A stretch of 64,000 nt of DNA from Avena insularis (Eukaryota > Streptophyta > Magnoliopsida > Poales > Poaceae). A model generated the notes under the pieces. The model did not search any database. It saw only the letters and a list, made by a program, of their open reading frames with translations, and was not told the DNA's origin. Made by a program: the position numbers and the translations under genes. Where the stretch lies: contig CM042694.1 in the NCBI GenBank assembly GCA_023614405.1, forward strand, positions 88,581,285 through 88,645,284, read 5' to 3'. Below are positions 11,686 through 24,099 of the stretch, one piece after another; the stretch's first letter is position 1, and each line of letters begins with the position of its first letter.

Positions 11686-13356
11686 CCCTCGTGAAGCCCT
11701 GGAAGAGGACGAGTCGGAGTCGACCGTCCCATCTGATGTGGAGGAGGAAGCCCCCGAGTCGAGTGGTCCGGATACTCACAAGCGTTCATGCAACGAGTAT
11801 TCGGATGCGTCGTCTCCTTCGACTCCGGAAGGTGCAGCTGTTGGTGCTGAGTCGCCGATACCTGCCATTCCTGTGAGTGCCATGGCGCCATCTTCCCACA
11901 AGAAGATGCGACTACTGAAGGAGTCATCGTCAGAGTCAGGGGATCAAACCTTCGATTTTGACAAGTTTGATTGGTAAGTATACGAATCTTCCTTTTGATT
12001 CTTCTTTTGGAGTTGCATTTCTTTGATGCTGGTTTTTGTTCTACAGTAAGCCGGCGTCGTCATCTTCTGGCGACGTCCAATTTTTGAAGGAATCTAGAGT
12101 CACAACCTCCAAAGCCAAGAAAGTGGATGAGTGTGCCCCTTCTCCTCCATTGGCGGCGCGCTCCGGACATAATTCATCAAGTTCTCCACACAATGTGGAG
12201 CACCAGATGGTTATCCGGATGTCTGCGCATCCATCGACTTCGGAGTCATTGGAGGATCATGTATGTGTAGTATCTTATCTTCTGATATTGCAGTCGAACT
12301 TTCATCTATGCCATCTATTGACCCTTTACTATGTCTTCTTTCGCAGCTCATTGTGAAGGAAGGCGCTCACCTGGCGGAGCAGGTGCTTGCGATGGGTCGT
12401 CAACATGCAATGCTGGACAATCGTCATCACGCGGTTGAAAGTGAGTGTTCTTTAATTTTTCTTCTGCATCCTTGTGATATATTCGACTGACGGTTTATCT
12501 TTGTTTGTGTCACAGCTGAACATAATGCACTCCTTCGTGGCACCGCTTCCCTCGAGAAAACGCTCGCCGCGGCGGTGAAGAGCCGTGATGAGGCAATCGC
12601 GGCGTAGGACGAATTGCGGAAACGCAAAGAGGATCTGCGCGCCTCCATCGCATCTAGGGAGAAGTTGTTCGAAGAATAGCTTTTCTCGATTGCCAAGGCT
12701 CTCTTAGGTATGTCCTTGTCTAGATTTTTGTCGTGTCCCTTCTTTCGAATTTGCTGCCATGCTGACTTTTGTGCCGATGCTTGATTCGTGTGTAGATGCC
12801 AGTGGTCTGAGCTTCGACCCCCAGGCACTCCGTCGTGATGATGCCCTGGCGGGTGCCATTTTGGTAGTCGAAGATCGCAGTGCGGCCGTTCAGGGGACGC
12901 TCACCAAAGCCAAGGGCATGCTCAGTCGCCTCCAGGAGGAGCTGGCGCCCAAGGCTGAGCTGATCGAGAATATGGATGAGCTGGTGGAGTCCCTTGCTGG
13001 GGGCATTCCTACGAGCTTCAAGAACTTGCTCCGTGCGGCTGGCGCTTCAATGTCACTCGCAATGGTTCAAGCCCATGGAGTTGAAGTTGATCCTGCAACG
13101 GTCTCCAAGGCAATGCCTGTCAGCGCGGATGGCCAGCAGGTAGTCTTTGCTCCTTTCGCAACTGCTTGTGACAAGTACGGGCCGCAGCTGATCAATACAG
13201 TTGCGAAGTACTCTGAGGAGCTACAGAGAAGCCGAGAAGGCGGCAAAGGCTGCGACATCAGGGGCCGGCGGGAAGTCTGTGGCGTCTGATACTGCCACAG
13301 ACTCGATGAGGCCCCCAAAACCAAAGTCTAAGTCGAAGAAGCCAGTTGCTCCTTAG
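11686..13356 (+). pseudogene. Tat2 antisense gene, middle exons to a stop codon
   Basis: Inferred exons with consensus GT/AG sites are 11686-11973, 12047-12260, 12347-12439, 12516-12707 and 12796-13356. The first is acidic and Ser-rich (EEDESESTVPSDVEEEAPES). Later exons are helix-forming: HLAEQVLAMGRQHAML, then TASLEKTLAAAVKSRDEAIA, with TAG stops near 12605 and 12677. The last exon includes AIQGTLTKA-like AVQGTLTKAKGMLSRLQEEL and LLRAAGASMSLAMVQAHGVE. A frameshift near 13240 separates the main frame from the apparent true C-terminus (Lys/Pro/Ser-rich, ending KKPVAP, TAG 13354-13356). The coiled-coil-like character suggests self-association; no enzymatic motif is seen. Confidence 0.7.
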
Positions 13357-13911
13357 TAGTCGTGTCTTGTAATAGTTAAATAACTTATTTCTTTTGTCGA
13401 AAACATGCCTTTTGGTGAGTGTATCTGCTGATACCTTGATAATCTTGAATGCACTCAAGTCTTTTGTCTATGCCTCACCTTAGTTTTCTTATTGTCTCTT
13501 GCTTGACTTGTGATAGGGCACATCGAGTGAGCCTTTGAGGGAACCTCGGGATTCGCCACCCCCTGATGACACCTTGGCATCGCCGCGCTCAAGGGTGGAT
13601 GAGTTGTCTCTGCTCTCACGACTCCGTGACCGCGTGAAGCAGTTGCAGCATGAATTGCCCGTACTCCATGGTAACGCGGATGTATGGAAATCGAGGGCAG
13701 AGAAGGACGTCGCCCGAGAACAATATCTGCTGAGGGAGGTGACGCAGCTAGGTGACCAATTCAAATGTTAGTTTTCTTCTTACTTATCTTTTCCCTGTAG
13801 TCCCTCACAGTAGTTCGTTGTATTCATACTTCTGCCTTTGCTTGGTATAGTTGTCAGTGCGCGCCATCCGCAGGATGAGAAGGATAGGATTGCCATTCGC
13901 ATGAATGACCT

Positions 13912-15688
13912 TGTTGGAAATATGCCCTAGAGACAAATAGTAGTAAGGACTATTATCATATTTCATATAGTTTATGATTAAATTATATATCATGCTATAA
14001 CTGTATTGAGTGGAAACATCAATACACGTGTGATATACAAACAACCAGGGGTTCCCAGTGAAACTCTAGTCACTGGTTCATTGGTCAACAGATGATCAAG
14101 TTTCCTGATCATGTGGCATTTATGCCAGTTGGAAATGAGGTCATCTCATTCAGAGAATGAGATGATGAACCAATACCCAACCTAAACATCATGACATGAT
14201 CATGTCATGAAGTTCAAGTTACGATGATTATAAATGGATCCTCGTAGACTATTCCTTAGACCGTGAGGCTATATCAATCACTATCTCCCGAGAGGGCTTA
14301 GATAACATCAAACGCCATCTGGTAAAACGGTGGTTATAAAGGTGTGTTTAGGTATTCGGAGGAAAACGTAGAGGCAATATATGTCAAGAGCGGGATTTGT
14401 CTGTCCATGTGACGGGAAGATACTCAAGGGCCCACTCGGAGAAGTTATATCCAATAGCTGCGCAGTGTGTGATTTGATCACGGGGATATCACTTGTCAGA
14501 ACGAGTCAAGTAGCATTGTTCAGTAACAAGATTGAACACGACATGGTGATGTCATTGATCATATCTCGGGCAATGCAAGTATCGAGTGACAAAGGGAATA
14601 ATACATGACTGTCCCGGTTCAAACGACGAAAGATCTTCGTGGAACGCACAGGGGTCACATGGCCATCCAGGTCCCTCTGTCAATCATTGGTGCGGGAGTG
14701 TCCCGACCATATGCGAGTGTTCCCGAACCATGGGGTATCATGCTTAAGGGCTTGATGATGCTTAGAGAGTGTTTATAGGATCGTAGAATCGCCGAAGAAA
14801 GAAGGAGAAAACGGAAGGGTTTGATGAAGTCCGGAGGATGTCCGGAGTGGAGGTGGAAGGTGTTCCATTGCCACGAAGATTGAATAACATGTGAATGAAT
14901 GTTAAATGTTGATTTAATCATTTATTCATAATTATTTAATAAAGATAAAATCAATTAAAGGTCAAAAAGGCTTAATTGGCCAATTCCGGAGGGAGAGGGC
15001 CTATTAGGGGAAAGGAGAGAGGGAGAAGGGGCAAGGGGGCTAGCCGGCTGGGCCTAGTCCCCCCGCGGGGCCCACTAGGTGGCCGGCAGCCACCTCCTCG
15101 CCCTCCTCTCCTTTAGTCCCACACCGGGACTTTGAGGGAGGGTGTACCCCCTCCTCCCCTATATAAAGTGGGGTATTTGACCTAGAAAAATACGCCAATA
15201 ATCAATAAAGGTCTCCCCACTTCTGGGAGGACCTCTAATTGATATTTTCTCTCTCCCCCTCTCTCTCTCTCGTGATCGTGGTCCAAAGTCTGGACTGCGC
15301 GAATGAGAGACATCTTAACCGTGGAGCGCCGTCGCGCTGCGTTATTCGGATCCCGGGGCTCTACTTCCGCAACTGCTGCTAGATCGGGGAAGCGGGAGTC
15401 ATCATCAGGCACCGGACGTGTGTAACTCCCCGCAAGGTGTCGCACTTGAGGCACTCAAGTCGTTTGAGCCAGAAGGAGCACAAGGACTTCATCACGACCT
15501 TGAGGTCGGCTTCGGCTCGTCTACATCAACCACGCTCTCCTGAGCGTTGACAACGCTTTTCGGTCTTCAAAGGTAAGTTCGCGAAAAGCCCCTCATGTTA
15601 CTGTATTACTAATAGATAGGTCCTGGCAGCTTCAGGGGTTCAGGGGCGTAGAGTAAAATTTATTATTTTTATGCGCGGAACCCCTACA
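13912..15688 (+). repeat. 5' LTR of the BARE-type element
   Basis: It starts TGTTGGAAATATGCCCTAG and ends GGAACCCCTACA. A TATA box CCTATATAAAG lies near 15158 after a stretch ending AGTCCCACACCGGGACTTTG. Over the first 175 aligned bases I count about six differences from the 3' LTR, so the insertion is not very recent. Confidence 0.92.
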
Positions 15689-15689
15689 G

Positions 15690-15702
15690 TGGTATCAGAG
15701 CC
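15690..15702 (+). other. Primer binding site, tRNA-Met type
   Basis: TGGTATCAGAGCC begins 2 bp after the LTR and is the standard copia minus-strand primer site, complementary to the 3' end of initiator tRNA-Met. Confidence 0.93.
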
Positions 15703-16786
15703 AGATCTATGCGTAGTAATGCTAGTACGGGTAGAACACACGAGATGTAGCATGTGGGCGTTGATCTTTTAGTTGTTACCCTCCCACGTGTACTTGTGTA
15801 TACCGCAGTAATGCTTGATGAAGCGGCCCCCAACCGACTTTACGCGTTCATTCGTGAGACTGGTCCACGCTTGATATCTGACTTGCAGTATAAAGTGGCT
15901 TAGGAGGTGTCTGCCTCTCGCATTAGTTGGTATGCCATTTGCAGCGGAGGGCCCCGAAAGGTGTAGTAGAGACAATGCTTGAAAGCTTGAGCAGTTGTCT
16001 TGAAAGTTCGTAGGTAAGAACGGTTCTTGTGCGAAAGCCCATTCAGCCACGTAAAACATGCAAAGATAAAGTAGAGGCGTCTAACTTTGTTTTGAAGGGG
16101 GCCGTTGCTTTGTGATATGGTTGTGGCAAAGGTAAAGTAATTACCTTTTGTTGCATAGTAGTAGATAGTCACGGTAATGACAAACTACCACGCCGGAATG
16201 ACACCGGTACCCTGGTGTCTACGGCGCCGGAACCCGGTGACGACGGATGGAGATCACGACATAAAGGACCATATCACATAGAATTTACATTCAATGTTAT
16301 TGTTTGTATGTCTTATTGTGTGGTAGTATTAGATACTCGACGGTAGCCTAATAAGATGATCCCTGTTAAAATTACCAACAATTGTCTTCCCCCTTAGTGT
16401 GCACCACCAAGAAAGTTCTTCGATATGAGGCGATCCAGGGTTACAAGCCTAGATGTCATACATATCTACGTTTGCATACAGTGGGTGTAAGCCATGTTGC
16501 ACAGCAAATACATTAAGGTTGAGTTAGCGAGCCTAGCATGTACAGACATGGCCTCAGAACGCGGATGGTCGAAAGATCGAGCACTAGTCGCATGAATGAT
16601 GTGACCGACGTTTAGCATCCACCCTTGAACCCACATTGATGGTCGTGATGATCGGGGGAGATGTGGCTGATAGGGGTCGTGTTATCACTAGGAACCCTTT
16701 TGGGGATAGGTGTTTCTGAGTGGAGTTATTATTAACTCATTTAATTATAAACTTAGTCTAAATTCCTTTTGCAATTATAAATGTAG
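15703..16786. other. Untranslated leader of the BARE-type element
   Basis: About 1.1 kb with no credible ORF, including the phrase GACACCGGTACCCTGGTG near 16201. BARE-type elements have long leaders with dimerisation and packaging signals, but I cannot place such a signal here. Confidence 0.6.
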
Positions 16787-17608
16787 ATGGCACACCGTGA
16801 AGCTTACTTTGCCATTGAGGATTGGGTAAAGGGTGAGAAACTTAGACTTGACGGATCCAACTTCTCTAGTTGGCTTGTGCGCCTAGATGATCTCCTTACT
16901 AGGAATCATGTGGTAGACTACATACGCCGCACGATGGATTTGACTGAGCCAGACTACTATGATACCCCACAAGAGCTGGCAGACCGCTACTATCGTCAAG
17001 AGATGTCCACCTACATTCAGATAATAATGCGTTACGGGATGGTGGATGAACTAAATCCGCTCATGGGTGATCTTGCCCATATTCGATGGTGGATCAGCTG
17101 AGAGCATAATTCATAGGCCATGTGCGCATGTGGAAGCACGAGTTGCTTGGAGAGTTCCATTCCATACAGATGGAGGAGCATACATGTATGAAGAGTCACT
17201 TGGAGCGCATGCTTGATGCACACACGATACTGGTTCACTTCGTGGATTACTGGATGGCTGATCCATTTGCGATAGACGTACTGCTTCGATCATTGCCTCC
17301 CAGCTACAAAGGACATGTCTGGAGTAGCATCATGAGTGGTGATACGGAAGCATTGGATTTCCATGAGTTCATATTATGTTTCCGGAACGTAAAGGTTGAA
17401 CCAATCGCCGAAGAGGTCATCGATGACCAAGGTATATATTTGATATACAATTTTATAAATGTTATAATCTTGCAAACACATTGCAGTGTTAAGTATATCT
17501 GATACCTGTTCTATTTTACTGAAAACAGGTCCTTCTGCATGAGAGGTGCTTGATGGAGAGGAGGTGACGTTGCGTGTTGATGGCGAGCATGATGATGATG
17601 GCCGATGA
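16787..17608 (+). pseudogene. Copia gag-like gene with a 97-nt 3' intron
   Basis: Gag forms the virus-like particle. The ATG at 16787 gives EKLRLDGSNFSSWLVRLDDL, matching the BARE-type gag N-terminus (EKLxxDGSNFxxW). The later LLRSLPPSYKGHVWSSIMSG is the conserved LPPS block. The frame shifts by one base near 17080 and meets a TAA near 17107 before resuming as WKHELLGEF. No CCHC zinc knuckle is visible. GT at 17432 and AG at 17528 bound a plausible 97-nt intron (CAAG/GTATAT, AACAG/GTCC). Joining the flanks keeps the frame to a TGA at 17606-17608, with one extra TGA near 17541. A spliced gag-only RNA is established for barley BARE. This copy is inactive. Confidence 0.72.
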
Positions 17609-20273
17609 CACACTCCCTCGACATTTATCATTTAGTTTGTGTTTTAGGATGATTAATGTAATTGAGAGATTTGAACTTCTTTAGTGTGTCTCACACTTCG
17701 TGAGACGGTTATTCATATGAGTTTGTAACAAACAGTTGTTCTGCTTTTATGAATGATTTCTATTCGTGTTCATATCTTGTTCGGTTATGTGTGAATTATC
17801 CTTGTTGTTTGAAACTAATTGATAATGCATGAACATTTGTAAAACATTAAAAATGCCTTGTTTAAAATACCCAACTTAATGATATTTCATTAATGAATGA
17901 AACCATTGTTTGAATTCAAAGTTATGTGATAATATGTGAAAGTCATTCAATTTCTTGTCACATATAAATCATGCCTAAGTTCGGCAAAATAACTTGAACA
18001 CCGTGTATTACTTGAATACAAAGTGTTTGATGAATTGTTAAAAGTAAATACAGATTCGATGTATTGTGTTTTAACGAAAATGGTAATTATCATTAAATGA
18101 CTATTTAAAAATGTGTAAAATAAGTTTACCAAAGGAAACATGAATATGAAACTATTTGGTCTGATCAAAGTGTTTCATCAACAAAGGGTATGAATATAAA
18201 AGAGAATCCAATTACTATGATTTGATCAATAGTAATGAAATTCAACTTTATTATAATGGCATAAAAGAAATTGTGGAATGCAAAGTGTTTTTGAAACATC
18301 AAAATACAAAGCATCACAATGTGATATTAGATATCAAAGGGGTTGAATAGAAGGCACCAAATAAATCGTTGTATTGTAGATGTAGAGACCATTAGCTTAG
18401 AAATAGTTAGCACTCATTTAGAATGTAGTGAACCATTTGAATTCGTGAAAGTTTTGGGGCTATTCTATATAACCAAAACAATAGAGAATAAGTCCTTGAA
18501 GAGTATTCATTGGAAACTTTGAATACAAAACCCATAGCTCAAACCAAAAGGAAAGCAAGGTTCGTATTGCTTGGATTTTGGTGCATTCTTGAGAAAGCTC
18601 ACCTCTAGTGAAGTTTCTCAATTATGGAGCAAATGGAAAATAGTGTAAAACATGATGAGGATTCAAAACCCTGCATCAGAGTGTTGAGAAGCGCAACAGA
18701 CAGCGTTCCTGAACAATTCTCTTCACGGAAGAAAAGAATCAATGATTTTTATTATTGTGTTTTTCCCTCCACTATTGTTTTTCACTATATGAAGTAGGAT
18801 TCAAAATGTAAATCCATATCTTGTATGGAAACATTTGTGAATCACTTATCATGATTTTTGGAATATGGCATACCTACGAACTACAAAGGAAATAATGGTA
18901 AACTAGAATTGTGAGAAATCCTAAAAGCAAACTTCCCTTGAGATTAGAAAGCAATTCATTGCTAAATCTCACAAGTAAAAGGAGTTAATTGGAATTTTCC
19001 CAAATGACTGCAAAGCCATAGTAGGAAAAAGGGGTGAATGACAAAAGCACAATTTTTCAAGTATTGGATGAATTCAAATGAATTTGATTCATGTGTGCTA
19101 AATGTCTAGTGGATTTAAAACTAGTAAAGTACTAGTATCTCATAGTAAATCTCCAAGTTTGATATTTGATCAAAGGATTTTGAAGTTATTCAAAATAGTA
19201 AAGAAGATATGAAATTTGCATAAAATTGAGTGGGAGCTATGAAAGTCTTCCTAAAACAATATGTGATTAACATATTTTTAAGTGGGAGCAATATGATTCT
19301 CAAACTCAAATATGTAGGAACATATTTTGAGTGGGAGCTTATAGGAGTAATTCTTAAATATGTTAAGGATGAAAGTGCAAATACTTATAAATAATGATTT
19401 ATAATATGTATAAGTTGATAATAGGTGTATTATGATATTATGTAGTATTCCTTAAGGGATTCTGAAAAGGGTTTCAGAATAGAAGTTAATTAAGGAACTA
19501 GTCCTTAATGACTCAAAATAGGAATAGCGTTAAGTTTAACATCAATGGTTAAAAGAAAGAAAGGATGGTCATCATCCACTATGTTTAGCCATAGGTTCGA
19601 TCTTAGAAAACCATGATGATAACTTAACATAATATGTGATCCAACAAAGAACGTTTAAAAGTGATTAAGTTCGAATCACAGAATGTTGAGCTAAGTTTGT
19701 CCACATTGTCTAATAGAGAACTGTAGACATGTTTTCCAAATCCATAAAGGATGACATATCTTAAATCATAAAGAGTTATGTTATAAGGGAATATGTTGGA
19801 AACTCCTGTAGATACCAATCAATGTCAAGTAGGAAGCGAGGTGAACAAAACATCGAAAGTTGCACCTAGTGCTCTAGTGTTTCGATAAATACATTTATAA
19901 TAATAGATAAGGGTACCATCTAAAGTGTTGTATAATGTTATGGCAGGGCTACTTCGCTTTTAACGTAGAATGATCTGTCCCAGGGCACAGTGCCCATGAG
20001 AAAGCCCTCGAGGTTGATCTAACGTCACTGTAGGCTCCTGGAATCAGGCCTCATTCTGCTGCCATAGCGACGATACATACACAGAGATGCTATCATGTGA
20101 TGATAAAGTATTAATGTCAATCAAGGTGACATTAGTAAGTTGCAAAGGATTTGGGACTGTAAAGTACAGACCCCAAGACTCAACCTCTTCCATGAATAAG
20201 CATGTTCAGGGTACCGGTAACATGGTGCCAATGATTGAGAACAAATGCAGCTAGTGTATTTGTACTCTAGTGC
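17609..20273. other. Long AT-rich non-coding interior of the BARE-type element
   Basis: The stretch occupies the place of pol but shows no reading frame or pol motif on either strand. The phrase AGTGGGAGC recurs (near 19229, 19280 and 19330), resembling the element's own polypurine tract AAGTGGGAGAC. This is a LARD-like organisation. Confidence 0.7.
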
Positions 20274-20284
20274 AAGTGGGAGAC
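20274..20284 (+). other. Polypurine tract
   Basis: AAGTGGGAGAC directly precedes the 3' LTR and is the usual plus-strand primer context of BARE-type elements. Confidence 0.85.
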
Positions 20285-22067
20285 TATTGGAAATATGCCC
20301 TAGAGACAAATAGTAGTAAGGACTATTATCATATTTCATATAGTTTATGATTAAGTTTTATATCATGCTATAACTGTACTGAGTGGAAACATCAATACAC
20401 GTGTGATATACAAACAACCAGGGGTTCCTAGTGAAACTCTAGTCAACTGGTTCATTGGTCAACAGATGATCAAGTTTCCTGATCATGTGGCATTTATGCC
20501 AGTTGGAAATGAGGTCATCTCATTCGGAGAATGAGATGATGAACCAATACCCAACCTAAACATCATGACACGATCATGTCATGAAGTTCAAGTTGCGATG
20601 ATTAGAAATGGATCCTTGTAGACTATTCCTTAGACCGTGAGGCTATATCAATTACTGTCTCCCGTGAGTGCTTAGATAGCATCAAACGCCATCTGGTAAA
20701 ATGGTGGTTATAAAGGTGTGTTCAGGTATTCGGAGGAAACCGTAGAGGCAATATATGTCAAGAGAAGTATTTGTCCGTCCATGTGACGGGAAGATACTCA
20801 AGGGCCCACTCGGAGAAGTTATATCCAATAGCTGCGCAGCGTGTGATTTGATCACGGGGATATCACTTATCGAAACGAGTCAAGTAGCATTGTTCAGTAA
20901 CGAGATTGAACACGACATGGTGATGTCATTGATCAGATCTTGGGCAATGCAAGTATCGAGTGACAAAGGGAATAAGACACGACTGTCCTAGTTCAAACGA
21001 CGAAAGATCTTCGTGGAACGCACAAGGGTCATATGGCCATCCAGGTCCCTCTGTCGATCATTGGTGCGGGAGTGTCCTGACCATGTCTGGAGTGTTCCCG
21101 AACCATGGGGTATCACGCTTAAGGGCTTGATGAGGATTAGAGAGTGTTTATAGGATCGGTAGAATCACCGAAGAAAAGAAGGGAGAAAACCGGAAGGGTT
21201 TCGGTAAGTCCGGAGGATGTCCGGAGTGGAGGTGGAAGGTGTTCCATGGCCACGGAGATTGAATAACATGTGAATGAATGTTAAATGTTGATTTAATCAT
21301 TTATTCATAATTATTTAATAAAGAGAAAATCAATTAAAGGTAAAAAAGGCTTAATGGGCCAATTCCGGAGGGAGATGGCCCATTAGGAGAAAGGAGAGAA
21401 GGAGAAGGGGCAAGGGGGCTAGCCGTCTGGGCCTAGCCCTCCCCCCCGCGGGGCCCACTAGGTGGCCGGCGGCCACCTCCTCCCCCCTCCTCTCCTTTAG
21501 TCCCACCCCGGGACTTTGAGGGAGGGTGTACCCCCTCCTCCCCCTATATAAAGTGGGGTATTTGGCCTAGAAAAATACACCAATAATCAATAAAGGTCTC
21601 CCCACTTTTGGAAGGACCTCTAATTGATATTTTCTCTCTCCCCCCTCTCTCTCGTGGTTGTGGTCCCAAGTCTGGACTGTGCACGAGAGACATCTTCACC
21701 GCGGACGCCGTCGCGCTGCTGGATTCGGATCCGGGAGCTCTTCTTCCACAACTGCTGCTAGATCGGAGAAGCATGAGTCATCGTCACGCACCGGCCGTGT
21801 GTAACTCCCTGCGAGGTGTCGCACTTGAGGCACTCAAGTCGTTGGAGCCAGAAGGAGCGCAAGGACTTCATCACGACCTTGAGGTCGGCTTCGGCTCGTC
21901 TACATCAACCACGCTCTCCTGAGCATTGACAATGCTTTTCGGTCTTCAAAGGTAAGTTCGTGAAAAGCCCCTCCCGTTACTGTATTACTAATAGATAGGT
22001 CCTGGCAGCTTCAAGGGTTCAGGGGCGTAGAGTAAAATTTATTGTTTTTATGCGCGGAACCCCTACA
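20285..22067 (+). repeat. 3' LTR of the BARE-type element
   Basis: It aligns end to end with 13912-15688. The first dinucleotide is TA instead of TG, a G-to-A change after insertion. TATA CCTATATAAAG is near 21543, and it ends GGAACCCCTACA followed by the GACCT duplication. Confidence 0.92.
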
Positions 22068-22514
22068 GACCTGACCCAAGAGCAGCTTCAGGCGAGTGGA
22101 TACTTCTGGGTGGATCATGATCACGCAATCGCACTGGCGACCCTGCAGGATCGTGCGTCGCGAGTGCTTCACTTCTTGAAGAAGTTGCAATCATGCTTGA
22201 AGAATATTTACCAGACGATGTTCCCGCTGGACGTCGTTCCATCAAGCCTGCTGGCCCTTCTTGCTAAATTCCAGGACTTGAGTGCGGTCCGCGAGTGTGT
22301 ACGGCAAAAGTTAGTGGCTAGTGCCAAGGCTGCTCTGTCGCTGGTGCGACTGCACAGGCCTGATGTGGACGTTGCAGCAATTGCGGCCAGACCGCCAGCG
22401 TCGCCAGCGGGTTCAACTTGGAACATGGTTCCGCACTACCAGGCAGTGGATCACCCAACGGAGGAAATCGTCGACTTCTTCGAGGAGCAGACCAACGTTC
22501 CTTTGCTGCAATAG

Positions 22515-22944
22515 TAGTTTAGTTTGTATCTTCCACATAGTTGTACCAGTGTTGTAAAGTTCATATATATGATGTGTATAATTGATTAACATTGATGTAT
22601 ATAAAGAGCTTGTTAGCGTGTATGTTTTGCGAGTGCGTTGCACTATGTGATTCCTTTTCATTGGCCTGACTTGTGTTTATCTCAGCGCCTTGCCAACCTG
22701 TCAGGTGCGTTGCAACTGGGTTGGTGTTTGTCAAGGGTTTCGATTGGTGTGCCAGCTACTCAGGATATCGCGTTAGTTCGTAGAACAAATGTGTATAGGG
22801 TGGCGCAGCCCCTGAGTGGATAATTTGCGAAATATAAAAGGAAACACGAAGTTTTGGGGCACTTAGCTTTATTTATTCGCGGGATAGTATGAGGTACAAT
22901 GTGTGGCTAAGTAGCCTTATTTGCAATGTAAAAACAAAAAACGA
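22515..22944. other. Gap between the Tat2 antisense gene and pol
   Basis: The 3' ends of the two opposed transcription units face each other here. The region is T-rich on the plus strand with no ORF. It is the expected place for both transcript ends, but no signal stands out. Confidence 0.5.
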
Positions 22945-24099
22945 CTAAGGGTAGAAGTGCCACAGCTGCGCGATGTTCCAAGCGTTGGAGTATGCAACTC
23001 CTGTCTCTAAATCTTTAAGGCGATAGGCGCCACCTGGGATTACTTTTCTAATCATGTATTGTCCCTCCCAGGGGGACTCGAGCTTGAGATGCCCTTGCTG
23101 TTTCAGTCGCAGGACCAGGTCGCCTTCGATGAAGGACCTAGGGCGTAGCCTTCTGCTGTGGTAGCTGCGCAGGTTCTGCTGGTAGATCGTTGATCTTTCT
23201 GCGATGATTTCCCTCGCCTTGTCAAGGAGGTCGACGGAGTCTTCGAGTGCAAGAGTTGACTCCTGCTCGCTGTAAGCGACCACACACGGTGCTTTGTATC
23301 GTACTTCGGCGGGTAGCATCGCTTTAGCCCCGTGCACCATGAAGAACGGGGTGTACCCTGTGGTACTGTTTGGAGTTGTGCGTAGGCTCCAGAGTACCGA
23401 TTGCAGCTCATCTGGCCAGCAGCCCGCGGCCTGTTCGAGTGGCCTGAGGAGTCGTTTCTTGATACCGCCGCAGACGAGCCCGTTAGCTTTTTCGACCTGT
23501 CCGTTGGTCTGTGGGTGCGCTACGGAGGCATAGCTGATGTTGATTCCCAGATTCTCGCAGAATTCTTGGAACTCCTTGGATGTGAAGTTCGTCCCGTTGT
23601 CCGTGATGATGCTGTGTGGCACTGCGAAGCGATAGACTATGGACTCGAAGAACTTGACTGCACTGTATCCTGATAGATTAGTTACTGGCATGGCCTCTAT
23701 CCACTTGGTGAATTTGTCGACTGCGACTAGGAGGAAGACGTAGCCTCCTCGTGAGGACTTTGGGAGCTTGCTGACCATGTCGAGTCCCCATTGCGCGAAG
23801 GGCCAGGCCAATGGAATTGGCTGGAGTTCTGCACCAGGTGCGTGTGGCTTGTCCACGAATTGCTGGCAAGCGTTGCATTTTTGGACGATGTCCTTGGCGT
23901 CACGCATGGCCGTAGGCTAGTAGAATCCAGCTCGTAGAGCTTTGGCGACGAGGGTGCGACTGCCGGCGTGGTGCCCGCAAGTCCCCTCATGGATGTCGAG
24001 GAGAACAACTCTTCCATCGGCCGTGGAGACACATCGTTGGAGTACTCATGTGATGTTGTGCTTGTATAGTTCGCCGTTGATAACAGCGAATGCCTTGGA
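22945..24099 (-). pseudogene. Tat2 integrase
   Basis: In minus-strand order there is an HHCC zinc-binding region (GTCGHHAGS, KCNACQQF), then the catalytic core with Asp in WGLDMVSKLP, Asp in IITDNGTNFTSKEF and Glu in NGQVEKANG. The triad is complete. The C-terminal part has SFIEGDLVLRLKQ and SPWEGQYMIRKVIPGGAYRL and ends LWHFYP with a stop at 22945. The core is open from about 23907 downwards. Upstream, TAG interrupts AGFY-PTAM (Trp in relatives, TGG to TAG) and TGA interrupts near 24050. Without these the pol frame would continue from RNase H. Confidence 0.9.

Larger units (their letters stand above)
13912..22067 (+). mobile_element. Gag-only BARE/Angela-type copia element, complete ends, TSD GACCT
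   Basis: Two LTRs of 1777 and 1783 bp flank a 4.6-kb interior with a tRNA-Met primer site and a polypurine tract. The duplications GACCT at 13907-13911 and 22068-22072 match perfectly. The interior has one gag-like gene and no protease, integrase, RT or RNase H. The element would therefore depend on proteins supplied by an autonomous relative. Confidence 0.93.
13517..22514 (+). pseudogene. Tat2 antisense gene, distal exons split by a copia insertion
   Basis: The exons are 13517-13766, 13851-13911 and, after the copia element, 22073-22514. The first encodes a charged helical segment (LSLLSRLRDRVKQLQHELPV). Across the insertion the frame continues exactly once the GACCT duplication is counted once. 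The distal exon contains ALATLQDRASRVLHFLKKL and LHRPDVDVAAIAARPPAS and ends VPLLQ at TAG 22512-22514. It follows a stop at 13356, so it is either a second ORF or belongs to an alternative transcript. It is open through 22514 and antisense to Tat2 pol, whose last codon lies 430 bp away. Confidence 0.65.
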
